23,401 nucleotides of DNA from DAITAZ01 sp036824045 (GTDB lineage Bacteria > Pseudomonadota > Gammaproteobacteria > Burkholderiales > Rhodocyclaceae). The position numbers were made by a program, and so were the translations under genes. A model generated the notes under the pieces. The model had not been told where the DNA came from. It saw only the letters and a program-made list of their open reading frames with translations, and did no database searches. Below are positions 6,944-13,778 of this stretch, one piece after another. The DNA is taken from assembly GCA_036824045.1 (NCBI GenBank), contig DAITAZ010000053.1, forward strand, positions 1 to 23,401, read 5' to 3'. The first letter of the stretch is position 1; each line of letters starts with the position of its first letter.

Positions 6944-7573
6944 ATGATCCGCATCCTGCTGGTGGACGACCATTCGGTGGTCCGCGAAGGTTACCGGCGC
7001 TTGCTGGAACGGCGGCCGGACCTGCGCATCGTGGCCGAGGCAGAGTGCGCCGAGGCCGCCCTGCTGGCGTTCCGGGAGCATGGGCCGGATGTGACGGTAC
7101 TGGATCTCGCGCTGCCCGACATGGGCGGGATCGAACTCATCGGACGCCTCGTCCAGCGCAGCCCCCAGGCGCGCATCCTGGCGTTCAGCATGCACCGGGA
7201 CCCCCTCCACGCCAGCCAGGCCCTCAAGGCGGGCGCGCTGGGTTACGTGACCAAGAGCTGTGCGCCGGATGTGCTGGTCAAGGCGGTGTACCAAGTGGCG
7301 GCGCGGCAACGGGTGCTCAGCCCGGACATCGCCCCCGAACTGGCCTTGACCTTGCTCGATGGGGAGGCCGATCCGCTGCGGGAACTCAGCCCGAGGGAGT
7401 TCGAGATCCTGCGCATGATGCTCGACGGCCAGGGGCCCGACGAAGTGGGGGCTGCCCTGCACATCAGCGCCAAGACGGTGCAGAACACCTGGTATCAGAT
7501 CAAATCCAAACTGGGCGTGCGCCGGGACATCGAACTGGTGAAGCTGGCCCTGCGCAAGAAGCTGATCGAGTAA
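6944..7573 (+). CDS. NarL/FixJ-family response regulator (REC plus LuxR-type HTH)
   Basis: The 209-residue regulator has a receiver domain (1-120) with acidic pocket D8/D9, phospho-acceptor D54 in VLDLALPDM, S82 and K104. A LuxR-type helix-turn-helix (about 147-209) carries LSPREFEIL and SAKTVQNTWYQIKSKLGV. It is a DNA-binding transcription factor activated by phosphorylation, almost certainly by the kinase upstream. The ATG at 6944 is chosen because a purine-rich GGGGGGAGAGGG sequence precedes it and the protein begins with the canonical MIRILLVDDH. Longer upstream readings add only low-complexity sequence. The pair resembles MoxY/MoxX-type systems in domain make-up; the target genes are unknown. 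It converges with the SRPBCC gene. Confidence 0.93.
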   Translation: MIRILLVDDHSVVREGYRRLLERRPDLRIVAEAECAEAALLAFREHGPDVTVLDLALPDMGGIELIGRLVQRSPQARILAFSMHRDPLHASQALKAGALGYVTKSCAPDVLVKAVYQVAARQRVLSPDIAPELALTLLDGEADPLRELSPREFEILRMMLDGQGPDEVGAALHISAKTVQNTWYQIKSKLGVRRDIELVKLALRKKLIE

Positions 7574-7580
7574 GACGGGA

Positions 7581-7609
7581 GTGGCGGTCGCCACCCCCGC
7601 CGCGGGGGG
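7581..7609. terminator. GC-rich hairpins between convergent genes (weak terminator candidate)
   Basis: Two adjoining hairpins fill the 37-base gap between the convergent regulator and SRPBCC genes: GTGGC/GCCAC (7581-7594) and CCCCC/GGGGG (7594-7608). Neither has a T-tract on either strand, so only weak or bidirectional termination is plausible. Confidence 0.3.
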
Positions 7610-7610
7610 C

Positions 7611-8126
7611 TCAGGGCTTGCCGGGGGCCGGACCCAGCGCCTTGGCCGCACCCTCGAAACCTGCCTGATAGATGCCGGCGATCAGCTTTTTCACGGCCGC
7701 GTCATCCATCTCGGCCTGTTCGGCCCGCTGGAAGCGGCTGGACCAGACCACCCGGCTGCCTGTTCCCTTGGGCAGCACCCGCAGTGTGGACACGTAGTCG
7801 GCTACCGGCAGCGGTGATTCCACGATCCTGTAACGCAGGCTGCGTCGTGCAGCCTGGTAGGACAGGAGTTCCTCCACGATGCGGCCGCCATCTTTCACGG
7901 TGATCACCCGTACCGCTCCGGGCACATTGTTGCGTCCGCCTTGCAGCGTGGTTTCGGCAACCGCCGGGTGCCAGCTTGCCAGCCCGGTAAAGTCGCCCAG
8001 GAGTTGCCATACGCGGGCGGGTGGCGCGTCAAAACTGGCGCTTGTTTCCACCTGCAAGGGTGCCGCGTGGGCCGCCGCCAGGGGCAGGGCGGCGAGGGTC
8101 AGGGCCAGGATGGTCGTGTCGTGCAT
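7611..8126 (-). CDS. Secreted SRPBCC-fold (START/Bet v 1-like, polyketide-cyclase-type) protein
   Basis: The 171-residue product has an N-terminal signal peptide (about 1-21, MHDTTILALTLAALPLAAAHA). After it comes a SRPBCC domain recognisable by FDAPPARVWQLLGDFTGLAS, WHPAV, a central GAVRVITVKDGGRIVEELL strand pair, and the YRIVESPLPVADYVSTLRV segment with the closing helix. This fold forms a hydrophobic pocket for small lipophilic ligands. Proteins with this arrangement are widespread in proteobacteria and mostly uncharacterised. Export to the periplasm is predicted from the signal. It is convergent with the response regulator and divergent from the M20 amidohydrolase, so it appears to be an independent gene. 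Confidence 0.82.
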   Translation of the reverse strand: MHDTTILALTLAALPLAAAHAAPLQVETSASFDAPPARVWQLLGDFTGLASWHPAVAETTLQGGRNNVPGAVRVITVKDGGRIVEELLSYQAARRSLRYRIVESPLPVADYVSTLRVLPKGTGSRVVWSSRFQRAEQAEMDDAAVKKLIAGIYQAGFEGAAKALGPAPGKP

Positions 8127-8374
8127 TGAGTGTTCTCCGTCGATGGGTCAGGGTGCGGAAGCGGGGCACGCCCGCCGGATGCGCGCAGCCATTCTAGGCA
8201 GGGCCGGCGCGGGACCGAACCGGGTGCCGGCGTTGCGGGCAATCCCACGGGGCGCATCGGGCAAAATGCCCTGAAACGGTTCCGCAGGCCGGGGGGCCGT
8301 GATGTAATGGCAAAGAGGAGTGTTGATACTGCACCCGTGGCCCCAGGGCCCAGAAAAAGCGAGGCAGGTACGAG

Positions 8375-9541
8375 ATGAAAGTGATTGAGGCAATCCGGGC
8401 CCGGCAGTCGGCCCTGACAGAATTGCGGCGGGACATCCATGCCCACCCGGAGCTGGCTTTTGGCGAGCAGCGCACGTCCGATCTGGTGGCGGAACAACTG
8501 GGGCGTTTTGGCGTGGAGGTGCACCGGGGGCTGGCCGGCACCGGGGTGGTGGGCCGCCTTTGCGCCGGCAGCGGCAAACGGGCCATTGGCCTGCGGGCGG
8601 ACATGGACGCCTTGCCGCTCACCGAGCAGAACAGTTTTCCCCATCGCTCCCGCTATCCCGGGCGGATGCACGCCTGTGGTCACGATGGCCACACGGCGAT
8701 GTTGCTGGGGGCGGCGGAATATCTGGCGGCCCATCCGGAGTTCGACGGGACGGTGTATTTCATTTTCCAGCCGGCGGAGGAGGGCGATGGCGGTGGGCGT
8801 GTGATGGTGGAGGAGGGGCTGTTCGAGCGCTTCCCGATGGAATCCGTGTACGGCCTGCACAACTGGCCGGGCTTGCCGGTGGGGCAGATGGCGGTGCGGG
8901 CCGGGCCCATCATGGCCAGCGCTGACAGTTTCGACATCGCGGTTCATGGCCATGGCGCCCATGCGGCCATGCCCCACCAGGGGGTGGACCCGGTGGTGGT
9001 GGCCAGCCATCTGGTGCAGGCCCTGCAGACCGTGACCAGCCGCACCCTGGACCCGCTGGATGCGGCGGTGTTGAGCGTCACCCAGTTCCACGCGGGCGAT
9101 GCCTATAACGTGATCCCCGACGTGGCCCGACTGCGGGGGACGGTGCGGGCCTTCCGCCCCGAGGTCCAGGAGCGGGTGGAAGAGACCATGCAGCGCCTGT
9201 GTAACGGCGTGGCGGCGGCCTGGGGCGCACGCATCGATTTCGAGTACACCCGCGGCTATCCGCCCACCATCAACACCGCCCCGGAGGCGGAACAGTGCCG
9301 GCAAGTGGCGGCTGCGCTGCTGGGGGAGGACAAGGTGCTCGCCGGGGTGAATCCCAGCATGGGTGCCGAGGATTTCTCCTACATGCTGCAGGCGCGGCCC
9401 GGGTGCTACGTGTGGCTGGGCAATGGCTCGGGGGAGGGCGGCTGCATGCTGCACAACCCGCGCTATGACTTCAACGACGAGATCCTGCCCATCGGGGTGA
9501 GCTACTGGGTGCGGCTGGTGCAGCACCTCCTGCCGGCCTGA
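8375..9541 (+). CDS. M20-family metal-dependent amidohydrolase (hippurate hydrolase/aminoacylase-like)
   Basis: The 388-residue product is a full-length M20D peptidase/amidohydrolase, a cytoplasmic di-metal enzyme that removes acyl groups from N-acyl amino acids. Visible metal and catalytic residues: H-x-HPEL near the N-terminus, D76 in LRADMDALP, C101 and H103 in HACGHDGH, E135/E136 in QPAEEG, H162 in GLHNWPG, and the C-terminal GAEDFSYM and MLHNPRYDFND segments. The lid/dimerisation domain (about 180-290) carries HGHGAHAAMPH. A purine-rich AGGCAGG precedes the ATG. The upstream gap to the divergent SRPBCC gene is 248 bases, and I see no strong promoter in it. The substrate cannot be read from the sequence. 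Hippurate hydrolase, N-acetyl amino acid deacetylase or IAA-amino acid hydrolase activities are all possible. Confidence 0.92.
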   Translation: MKVIEAIRARQSALTELRRDIHAHPELAFGEQRTSDLVAEQLGRFGVEVHRGLAGTGVVGRLCAGSGKRAIGLRADMDALPLTEQNSFPHRSRYPGRMHACGHDGHTAMLLGAAEYLAAHPEFDGTVYFIFQPAEEGDGGGRVMVEEGLFERFPMESVYGLHNWPGLPVGQMAVRAGPIMASADSFDIAVHGHGAHAAMPHQGVDPVVVASHLVQALQTVTSRTLDPLDAAVLSVTQFHAGDAYNVIPDVARLRGTVRAFRPEVQERVEETMQRLCNGVAAAWGARIDFEYTRGYPPTINTAPEAEQCRQVAAALLGEDKVLAGVNPSMGAEDFSYMLQARPGCYVWLGNGSGEGGCMLHNPRYDFNDEILPIGVSYWVRLVQHLLPA

Positions 9542-9557
9542 AGGGCGGGCTGGCAGG
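9529..9557. terminator. Bidirectional hairpin shared by two convergent genes
   Basis: A 10-bp stem (9529-9538 with 9548-9557, one G-U wobble) around a 9-base loop covers the end of the M20 gene and almost the whole 17-base gap to the convergent spermidine-synthase-like gene. The tail reads CTTAG on the plus strand, so it is not a classical T-tract terminator, but its placement between convergent stops fits that role. Confidence 0.45.
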
Positions 9558-9558
9558 C

Positions 9559-10317
9559 TTAGAGGATCAGCGTTTCGCCCGCCAGTTCGCCAGCCTGTTC
9601 CAGGCGGGTGAGGGTGGGCAGCAGATTGAGGCCGGTATCGCCCTTGAGCCGGCTGGCCTCGATCCGCAGATCCTTCATCGGCCAGCGGATGGGGTTTCCG
9701 GTGGCGGCGAAGGCGATGACGTTGCCGCTGTCGCAGGAGGGGAAAACCAGCGCCCGGCCATCGAAAACGGTGCGCAGCCGGCGTACCGTGGCGGGAAAAC
9801 TGCGGTTGCGGCCCAGCAGGTTGGCGCACAGCAGCCCGTCGGCACTCAGGCGCTGGCGGCAGGCGTCGTAGAACGGCAGGGTTTCGAGGGGGCCGGAGCG
9901 GGCGTGGGCGTCGAAGCCGTCCACCAGGATCAGGTCGTACTGCCCGGGGTCGGTGAGCATGAGTTTCGACCCGTCGCCGATCACCAGTTCGATCCGGGCA
10001 GGGTCGTCCGGCAGCTTGAAGTGGTGGTAGGCCACCGGCACCAGGGCCGGTTCAATCTCCACCACCCGGAGGTGGCTCCTGGGCCTGTGCCGATACAGGA
10101 ACTTGACCACCGATGCCGCGCCCAGACCGATCACCAGCACCCGTTGTGGCCAGCCCACCTCGTGCCGCAGCAGCAGGGCGGCCATCATCTCGCGGGTGTA
10201 GTCCAGTTCCAGGGCGAAGGGACGGGCGATGCGCATGGCACCCTGTATCCATTCGGAACCGAAGTGCAGATAGCGCACGCCGGCTTCTTCGCTGACGTCG
10301 ATGGAGGCTCGGGGCAT
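9559..10317 (-). CDS. Spermidine-synthase-like protein (SAM/Rossmann methyltransferase fold)
   Basis: The 252-residue product matches the SpeE-like superfamily. It has a glycine-rich motif VLVIGLGAAS (60-69), an acidic residue after the second strand (E87 in VVEIEP), a GDG motif (114-116), and DLILVDGFDAHARSG (128-142) where true spermidine synthases have D-S-T/S-D-P. The N-terminal beta domain of SpeE is shortened, and the usual aminopropyl-acceptor motif is not evident, so polyamine synthesis is doubtful. It may instead be one of the many SpeE-like proteins of unknown substrate. The ATG at 10317 is followed by MPRASIDVSEEAGVRYLHFG. It lies downstream of minE on the same strand, but a strong terminator separates them, so it is probably expressed separately or by readthrough. 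Confidence 0.82.
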   Translation of the reverse strand: MPRASIDVSEEAGVRYLHFGSEWIQGAMRIARPFALELDYTREMMAALLLRHEVGWPQRVLVIGLGAASVVKFLYRHRPRSHLRVVEIEPALVPVAYHHFKLPDDPARIELVIGDGSKLMLTDPGQYDLILVDGFDAHARSGPLETLPFYDACRQRLSADGLLCANLLGRNRSFPATVRRLRTVFDGRALVFPSCDSGNVIAFAATGNPIRWPMKDLRIEASRLKGDTGLNLLPTLTRLEQAGELAGETLIL

Positions 10318-10328
10318 GGGCGCGGGGG

Positions 10329-10355
10329 AAAGAAAAGGCCGGCGCAGGGCCGGCC
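10329..10355 (-). terminator. Intrinsic terminator of the minCDE operon
   Basis: On the minus strand a perfect 7-bp GC stem (GGCCGGC/GCCGGCC) with a 5-base loop is followed immediately by TTTTCTTT. It lies 22 bases past the minE stop, before the spermidine-synthase-like gene. Confidence 0.8.
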
Positions 10356-10376
10356 GCGGGGGCGGGGCGGGAAGCC

Positions 10377-10634
10377 TCAGGGTTTGACTTCGGGCAGGAC
10401 AATGTCCACTTCAAGCACTTCCAGATTGTCCTTGCGCTCCAGGGAGACCTTGATGTCCTCGGGATTGACCTTGACGTAGCGGGAGATCACCGTCAGGAGA
10501 TCCTTCTGCAGCGCGGGCAGGAAGTCCGGCGCATTGCTGCCGGCCCGTTCCCGGGCAATGATGAGCTGCAGTCTCTCCTTGGCCACATGGGCGCTTTTGG
10601 GTTTGTTGCCGAACAGGAGACTGAGGATGGACAT
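10377..10634 (-). CDS. minE: MinE, cell division topological specificity factor
   Basis: MinE stimulates MinD ATPase activity and drives the pole-to-pole oscillation that confines division inhibition to the poles. The 85-residue product has the N-terminal membrane-targeting segment MSILSLLFG, the MinD-binding helix (about 18-30, AKERLQLIIARERA) and the C-terminal dimerisation domain (about 40-82, ALQKDLLTVISRYV through LEVLEVDIVLPE). The length is normal. GGGAGG about 8 bases upstream lies inside the end of minD, and only 2 bases separate the two genes. A clear terminator follows. Confidence 0.98.
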   Translation of the reverse strand: MSILSLLFGNKPKSAHVAKERLQLIIARERAGSNAPDFLPALQKDLLTVISRYVKVNPEDIKVSLERKDNLEVLEVDIVLPEVKP

Positions 10635-10636
10635 GG

Positions 10637-11452
10637 CTACTTGCCTCCCAGCAGCCGCTTGAAGAAGCCCGGCTTCTCGTAGGTGACGAAACGCAGCGGG
10701 CGGCCTTCGCCGAGAAAGCGCGAAACCACGTCCTCATAGGCCTGGGCGGCTTCGCAATCCTTCATGTGGATCACGGGCGCACCCTGGTTGGAGGCCTGCA
10801 GGACCATCTCGGATTCTGGGATGGCGCCGATCATGGGCACGCGCAGAATCTCCTGCACGTCCTCGTAGGAGAGCATCTCGCCGTCGAGCACGCGCTTGGG
10901 CGAGTAACGGGTGATGAGCAGGTGCTCCTTGACCGGTTCCTGCCCCTGCAGGGCGCGGCGGGACTTGGCCTGGATGATGCCCAGGATGCGGTCCGAGTCG
11001 CGCACGGAGGAGACTTCCGGATTGGTGACGATGAGGGCGTCGTCCGCGTAGTAGAGCGCCATCACGGCCCCGCGCTCGATGCCGGCGGGGGAATCGCACA
11101 CGATGTACTCGAAGCCCATCTCATTGAGCTCGTTGAGCACCCGCTCCACGCCCTCCTCGGTCAGGGCGTCCTTGTCCCGGGTCTGGGAGGCGGGCAGCAC
11201 GTAGAGGTTGTCGCAGTGCTTGTCCTTGATCAGCGCCTGGTTGAGCGTGGCTTCCCGGTTGATCACGTTGATCAGGTCGTACACCACCCGGCGTTCGCAG
11301 CCCATGATCAGATCCAGGTTGCGCAGGCCCACGTCGAAATCCACCACTGCGGTTTTGTGCCCGCGCAGGGCCAGGCCACTGGCAAAGCTCGCGCTGGTGG
11401 TGGTTTTGCCCACTCCGCCCTTGCCGGACGTCACGACGATGATTCTAGCCAC
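10637..11452 (-). CDS. minD: MinD, septum site-determining ATPase
   Basis: MinD is a ParA-type ATPase that dimerises on the membrane and recruits MinC or MinE. The 271-residue product has an intact deviant Walker A loop, GKGGVGKTTT (10-19), the DFDVGLRNLDLIMG segment, the Walker B-like YIVCDSPAGIERGA, and the C-terminal amphipathic membrane-targeting helix ending FFKRLLGGK. The start is GTG with GAGGAC before it. It follows minC by 57 bases and precedes minE by 2 bases. Its intact ATPase core contrasts with the FlhG-like paralogue at 17451-18335. Confidence 0.98.
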   Translation of the reverse strand: MARIIVVTSGKGGVGKTTTSASFASGLALRGHKTAVVDFDVGLRNLDLIMGCERRVVYDLINVINREATLNQALIKDKHCDNLYVLPASQTRDKDALTEEGVERVLNELNEMGFEYIVCDSPAGIERGAVMALYYADDALIVTNPEVSSVRDSDRILGIIQAKSRRALQGQEPVKEHLLITRYSPKRVLDGEMLSYEDVQEILRVPMIGAIPESEMVLQASNQGAPVIHMKDCEAAQAYEDVVSRFLGEGRPLRFVTYEKPGFFKRLLGGK

Positions 11453-11509
11453 AGTGTCCTCTATCTCTCTCGATCTGTGTTGTGTTGAATTTCAGTTGCT
11501 TGCGCAATA

Positions 11510-12331
11510 TTAGCCGATGCTGAGCGGTTCAATCGCAAGTACGGTCGCAGGCCCGTTGTCGCCATCAGCCAGGCACACCTGGGCCGGCCGTTTGGCCACC
11601 GGGTTGGCTGCGGCCGTCTCGAAGGTGCGATAGACGCCGGCGATGGATACTAACTCTGCTTCAAAACAGGTGGTGAAGATCCGGGCGCGGGTGTTGCCCC
11701 GGGCACCCGCCAGGGCGCGGCCGCGCAAGGGGGCATAGACGTGCACGTTGCCGTCGGCGATCACCTCGGCGCCGGCGCTGACCATGGCCAGCACCACCAG
11801 ATCCCCGCCGCGGGCGTAAACCTGCTGCCCGGACCGCAGGGGCTTGTCCACGACCAGGCAGGGGATGTCCTCACCCGTTGCCAGCGCAGTCGCCCCGGGG
11901 GACGGCGGGGCGGTCGTGGCGCTTGGGGCGGGGGCTGCGGGCGCGGATTCGGCGGGTGTTGGAGCGGGAGGGTCCTGCCGGCGGCGGCTGCCGCGTTCTT
12001 CCGGGCCGACGAGGGCCAGGCCCGCGGCCGCGGCGGCTTCAGCGACCGGGCCGGCGAGGCCGCGTACCGCCACGGGTACCAGGTTGTGCCGGCGCAGCAG
12101 GGTCATCAGTCCCGCCCAGTCGAAACCGGGGGCGGGCTCGACCCCCAGCGCGAACTCCAGTACCGCCGCCTCGCCGCTGAAGAAATCGGGTGTCGGCCCC
12201 AGGCGGGCATCCAGTTCGGAGGAAAGAGCCGGGAGGTCTGCGCCGTGGAGCAGAACCGACATCACTGACAGGGTGGTGCCCTTGAATTCCACGAGTGGTG
12301 CGCCCCTCGCTGCTTGGTCGCGCATGATCAT
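11510..12331 (-). CDS. minC: MinC, septum formation inhibitor
   Basis: MinC blocks FtsZ assembly where MinD recruits it. The 273-residue product has an N-terminal FtsZ-inhibiting domain (about 8-105), a Pro/Ala/Thr-rich linker (about 108-158), and the C-terminal beta-helix that binds MinD and FtsZ (about 165-273). That domain contains LRSGQQVYARGGDLVVLAMV and the conserved GNVHVYAPLRGRALAGARGN. The length is at the upper end for the family because of the linker. Two in-frame ATGs (12331 and 12325) compete, and neither has a strong Shine-Dalgarno. It is the first gene of minCDE and is divergent from flhB across about 258 bases. Confidence 0.96.
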   Translation of the reverse strand: MIMRDQAARGAPLVEFKGTTLSVMSVLLHGADLPALSSELDARLGPTPDFFSGEAAVLEFALGVEPAPGFDWAGLMTLLRRHNLVPVAVRGLAGPVAEAAAAAGLALVGPEERGSRRRQDPPAPTPAESAPAAPAPSATTAPPSPGATALATGEDIPCLVVDKPLRSGQQVYARGGDLVVLAMVSAGAEVIADGNVHVYAPLRGRALAGARGNTRARIFTTCFEAELVSIAGVYRTFETAAANPVAKRPAQVCLADGDNGPATVLAIEPLSIG

Positions 12332-12458
12332 GCGTTAAAAAGCGGGAAGTGTACCGGCGGGGCGGCCGTTCGGGCAAGAAACCTGCTTTCCTCCGTTTCC
12401 TACAGCACGGGCGGCGGCTTTCCTACGTCCGGGCGCGCTGACCCGGAAGGCGCTGGCC

Positions 12459-12527
12459 GCGGCACCGAATGCCGCGTAAACAGGCCATTTGCGGCCGGTG
12501 GCGAATAACCGGCCAATTGCGTTTTTT
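12459..12527 (+). other. Tandem hairpins with T-tract in the flhB leader
   Basis: In the minC-flhB gap, hairpin 1 is GCGGCA-CCGAA-TGCCGC (12459-12475) and hairpin 2 is GGCCGGT-8 nt-ACCGGCC (12493-12514). After hairpin 2 comes AATTGCG and then six T (12522-12527). On the plus strand this resembles an intrinsic terminator, yet no plus-strand gene lies upstream. It may therefore be a leader attenuator for flhB or insulation from antisense transcription. I saw no convincing promoter in this gap. Confidence 0.45.
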
Positions 12528-12589
12528 CTCCTGCCGGTGCCACTTGCAGGGCCACCAGATAATGGCCACCGTCCTCACAGGAGTATCCG

Positions 12590-13729
12590 GTGGCAGAAGA
12601 AAGCGACCTCGAACGTACAGAACCCGCGTCACAGCGGCGGCTGGAGCAGGCCCGGGAGCAGGGCCAGGTTCCCCATTCCCGGGAGCTTGGGACCTTTCTC
12701 GTCCTGTTGGCCGGTGTGGCGGGGTTGTACGCCATGTCCGGATGGATCGGGCGTCGCTCCGCGGATCTGTTGCGCCAGGGGCTGAGCCTGGAACACAAGG
12801 CGGCTTTTGATCCCCAGGCCATGTTTGCCACGCTGTGGAGCCAGTCTTCCGAGGCGCTGGTGCTGCTGGCGCCCTTGTTCCTGCTGCTGGTGGTCAGTTC
12901 CTTTGTCTCGCCCATGTTGTTGGGGGGCTTCGTGTTTTCCAGCAAGTCCTTCGCCCCGGATTTCACCCGCCTTTCGCTCATGGCCGGGCTCAAGCGCATG
13001 GTGTCCATGAACGGGCTGGTGGAACTGGTGAAAGCGGTGGCCAAGGCGGCGGTGGTGGGTGGGGTCGGTGCGTGGGTGGTCTGGCGCAGCCGCCACGAGG
13101 TGTTTCATCTGGCTGTCCAGCCCCTGGAGACGGCCCTGCCCGGCACGGGGAGCATGGTGTTGTTCGGGGCGCTGCTGGTGGTGGCCTCAATGGCGCTGAT
13201 CGTGGCCCTGGATGTGCCCTACCAGCTCTGGCACTACCACGCCCAGATGAAGATGACCCGCGAGGAATTGCGCCAGGAGGCCAAGGAATCGGACGGCGAC
13301 CCCCATGTGAAGGCGCGGATCCGGGCCCAGCAACGGGAGATGGCCCAGAAGCGGATGATGGCCGAGGTGCCCAAGGCGGATGTGGTGGTGACCAACCCGA
13401 CGCGCTTTGCCGTGGCGCTGCAGTATCAGTCTTCCAGCCAGCGGGCCCCCAAGGTCGTGGCCAAGGGAACGGATCTGGTGGCTGCCCGCATCCGTGAGAT
13501 TGCGGCCGAGCACAAGGTGCCCCTGCTCGAAGCCCCGCCTCTGGCCCGTGCCTTGTACAAACACGTGGATCTGGGCAGGGAAATTCCCGCGCAGCTCTAC
13601 ACCGCCGTGGCCGAGGTGATGGCCTACGTCTATCAGTTGAACCATTACCTGACCCAGGGGGGCGTTCCCCCCGAGCGGCCGCAGGATCTGCCGGTGCCGG
13701 CGGAGTTGGACCCGGGGGTGAGCGCATGA
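12590..13729 (+). CDS. flhB: FlhB, flagellar export switch protein (NPTR variant)
   Basis: FlhB is the inner-membrane export-gate component that changes substrate class from rod/hook to filament after autocleavage at N269-P270 within the NPTH motif. The 379-residue product starts at GTG with AGGAG upstream. It has the characteristic N-terminus (AEESDLERTEPASQRRLEQA, then REQGQVPHSRE), four membrane helices (about 33-50, 88-112, 143-165, 186-210), the linker through about 265, and the C-terminal cytoplasmic domain. The cleavage motif reads VVVTNPTRFAVALQY, so the usual histidine is arginine at 272. The cleavage-essential Asn and Pro are intact. It heads the flhB-flhA-flhF-flhG-fliA-motC run, and flhA follows after 49 bases. 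Confidence 0.96.
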   Translation: MAEESDLERTEPASQRRLEQAREQGQVPHSRELGTFLVLLAGVAGLYAMSGWIGRRSADLLRQGLSLEHKAAFDPQAMFATLWSQSSEALVLLAPLFLLLVVSSFVSPMLLGGFVFSSKSFAPDFTRLSLMAGLKRMVSMNGLVELVKAVAKAAVVGGVGAWVVWRSRHEVFHLAVQPLETALPGTGSMVLFGALLVVASMALIVALDVPYQLWHYHAQMKMTREELRQEAKESDGDPHVKARIRAQQREMAQKRMMAEVPKADVVVTNPTRFAVALQYQSSSQRAPKVVAKGTDLVAARIREIAAEHKVPLLEAPPLARALYKHVDLGREIPAQLYTAVAEVMAYVYQLNHYLTQGGVPPERPQDLPVPAELDPGVSA

Positions 13730-13778
13730 CCGCCGCTGATTCGCACAGACCAAGCCGGCGCTCCGGGAGGGCGGGGCA

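Noticed and set aside
5194..6954. Long minus-strand open frame (586 codons) opposite the histidine kinase
   Set aside because: The plus strand encodes a complete kinase with H, N and G boxes. The minus frame has shadow composition.
12332..12589. Sigma-54 or sigma-28 promoter for flhB
   Set aside because: Three TTGC occurrences were checked; none has GG ten bases before the GC. A TAAA at 12477 is 20 rather than 15 bases from a GCGAATAA box.
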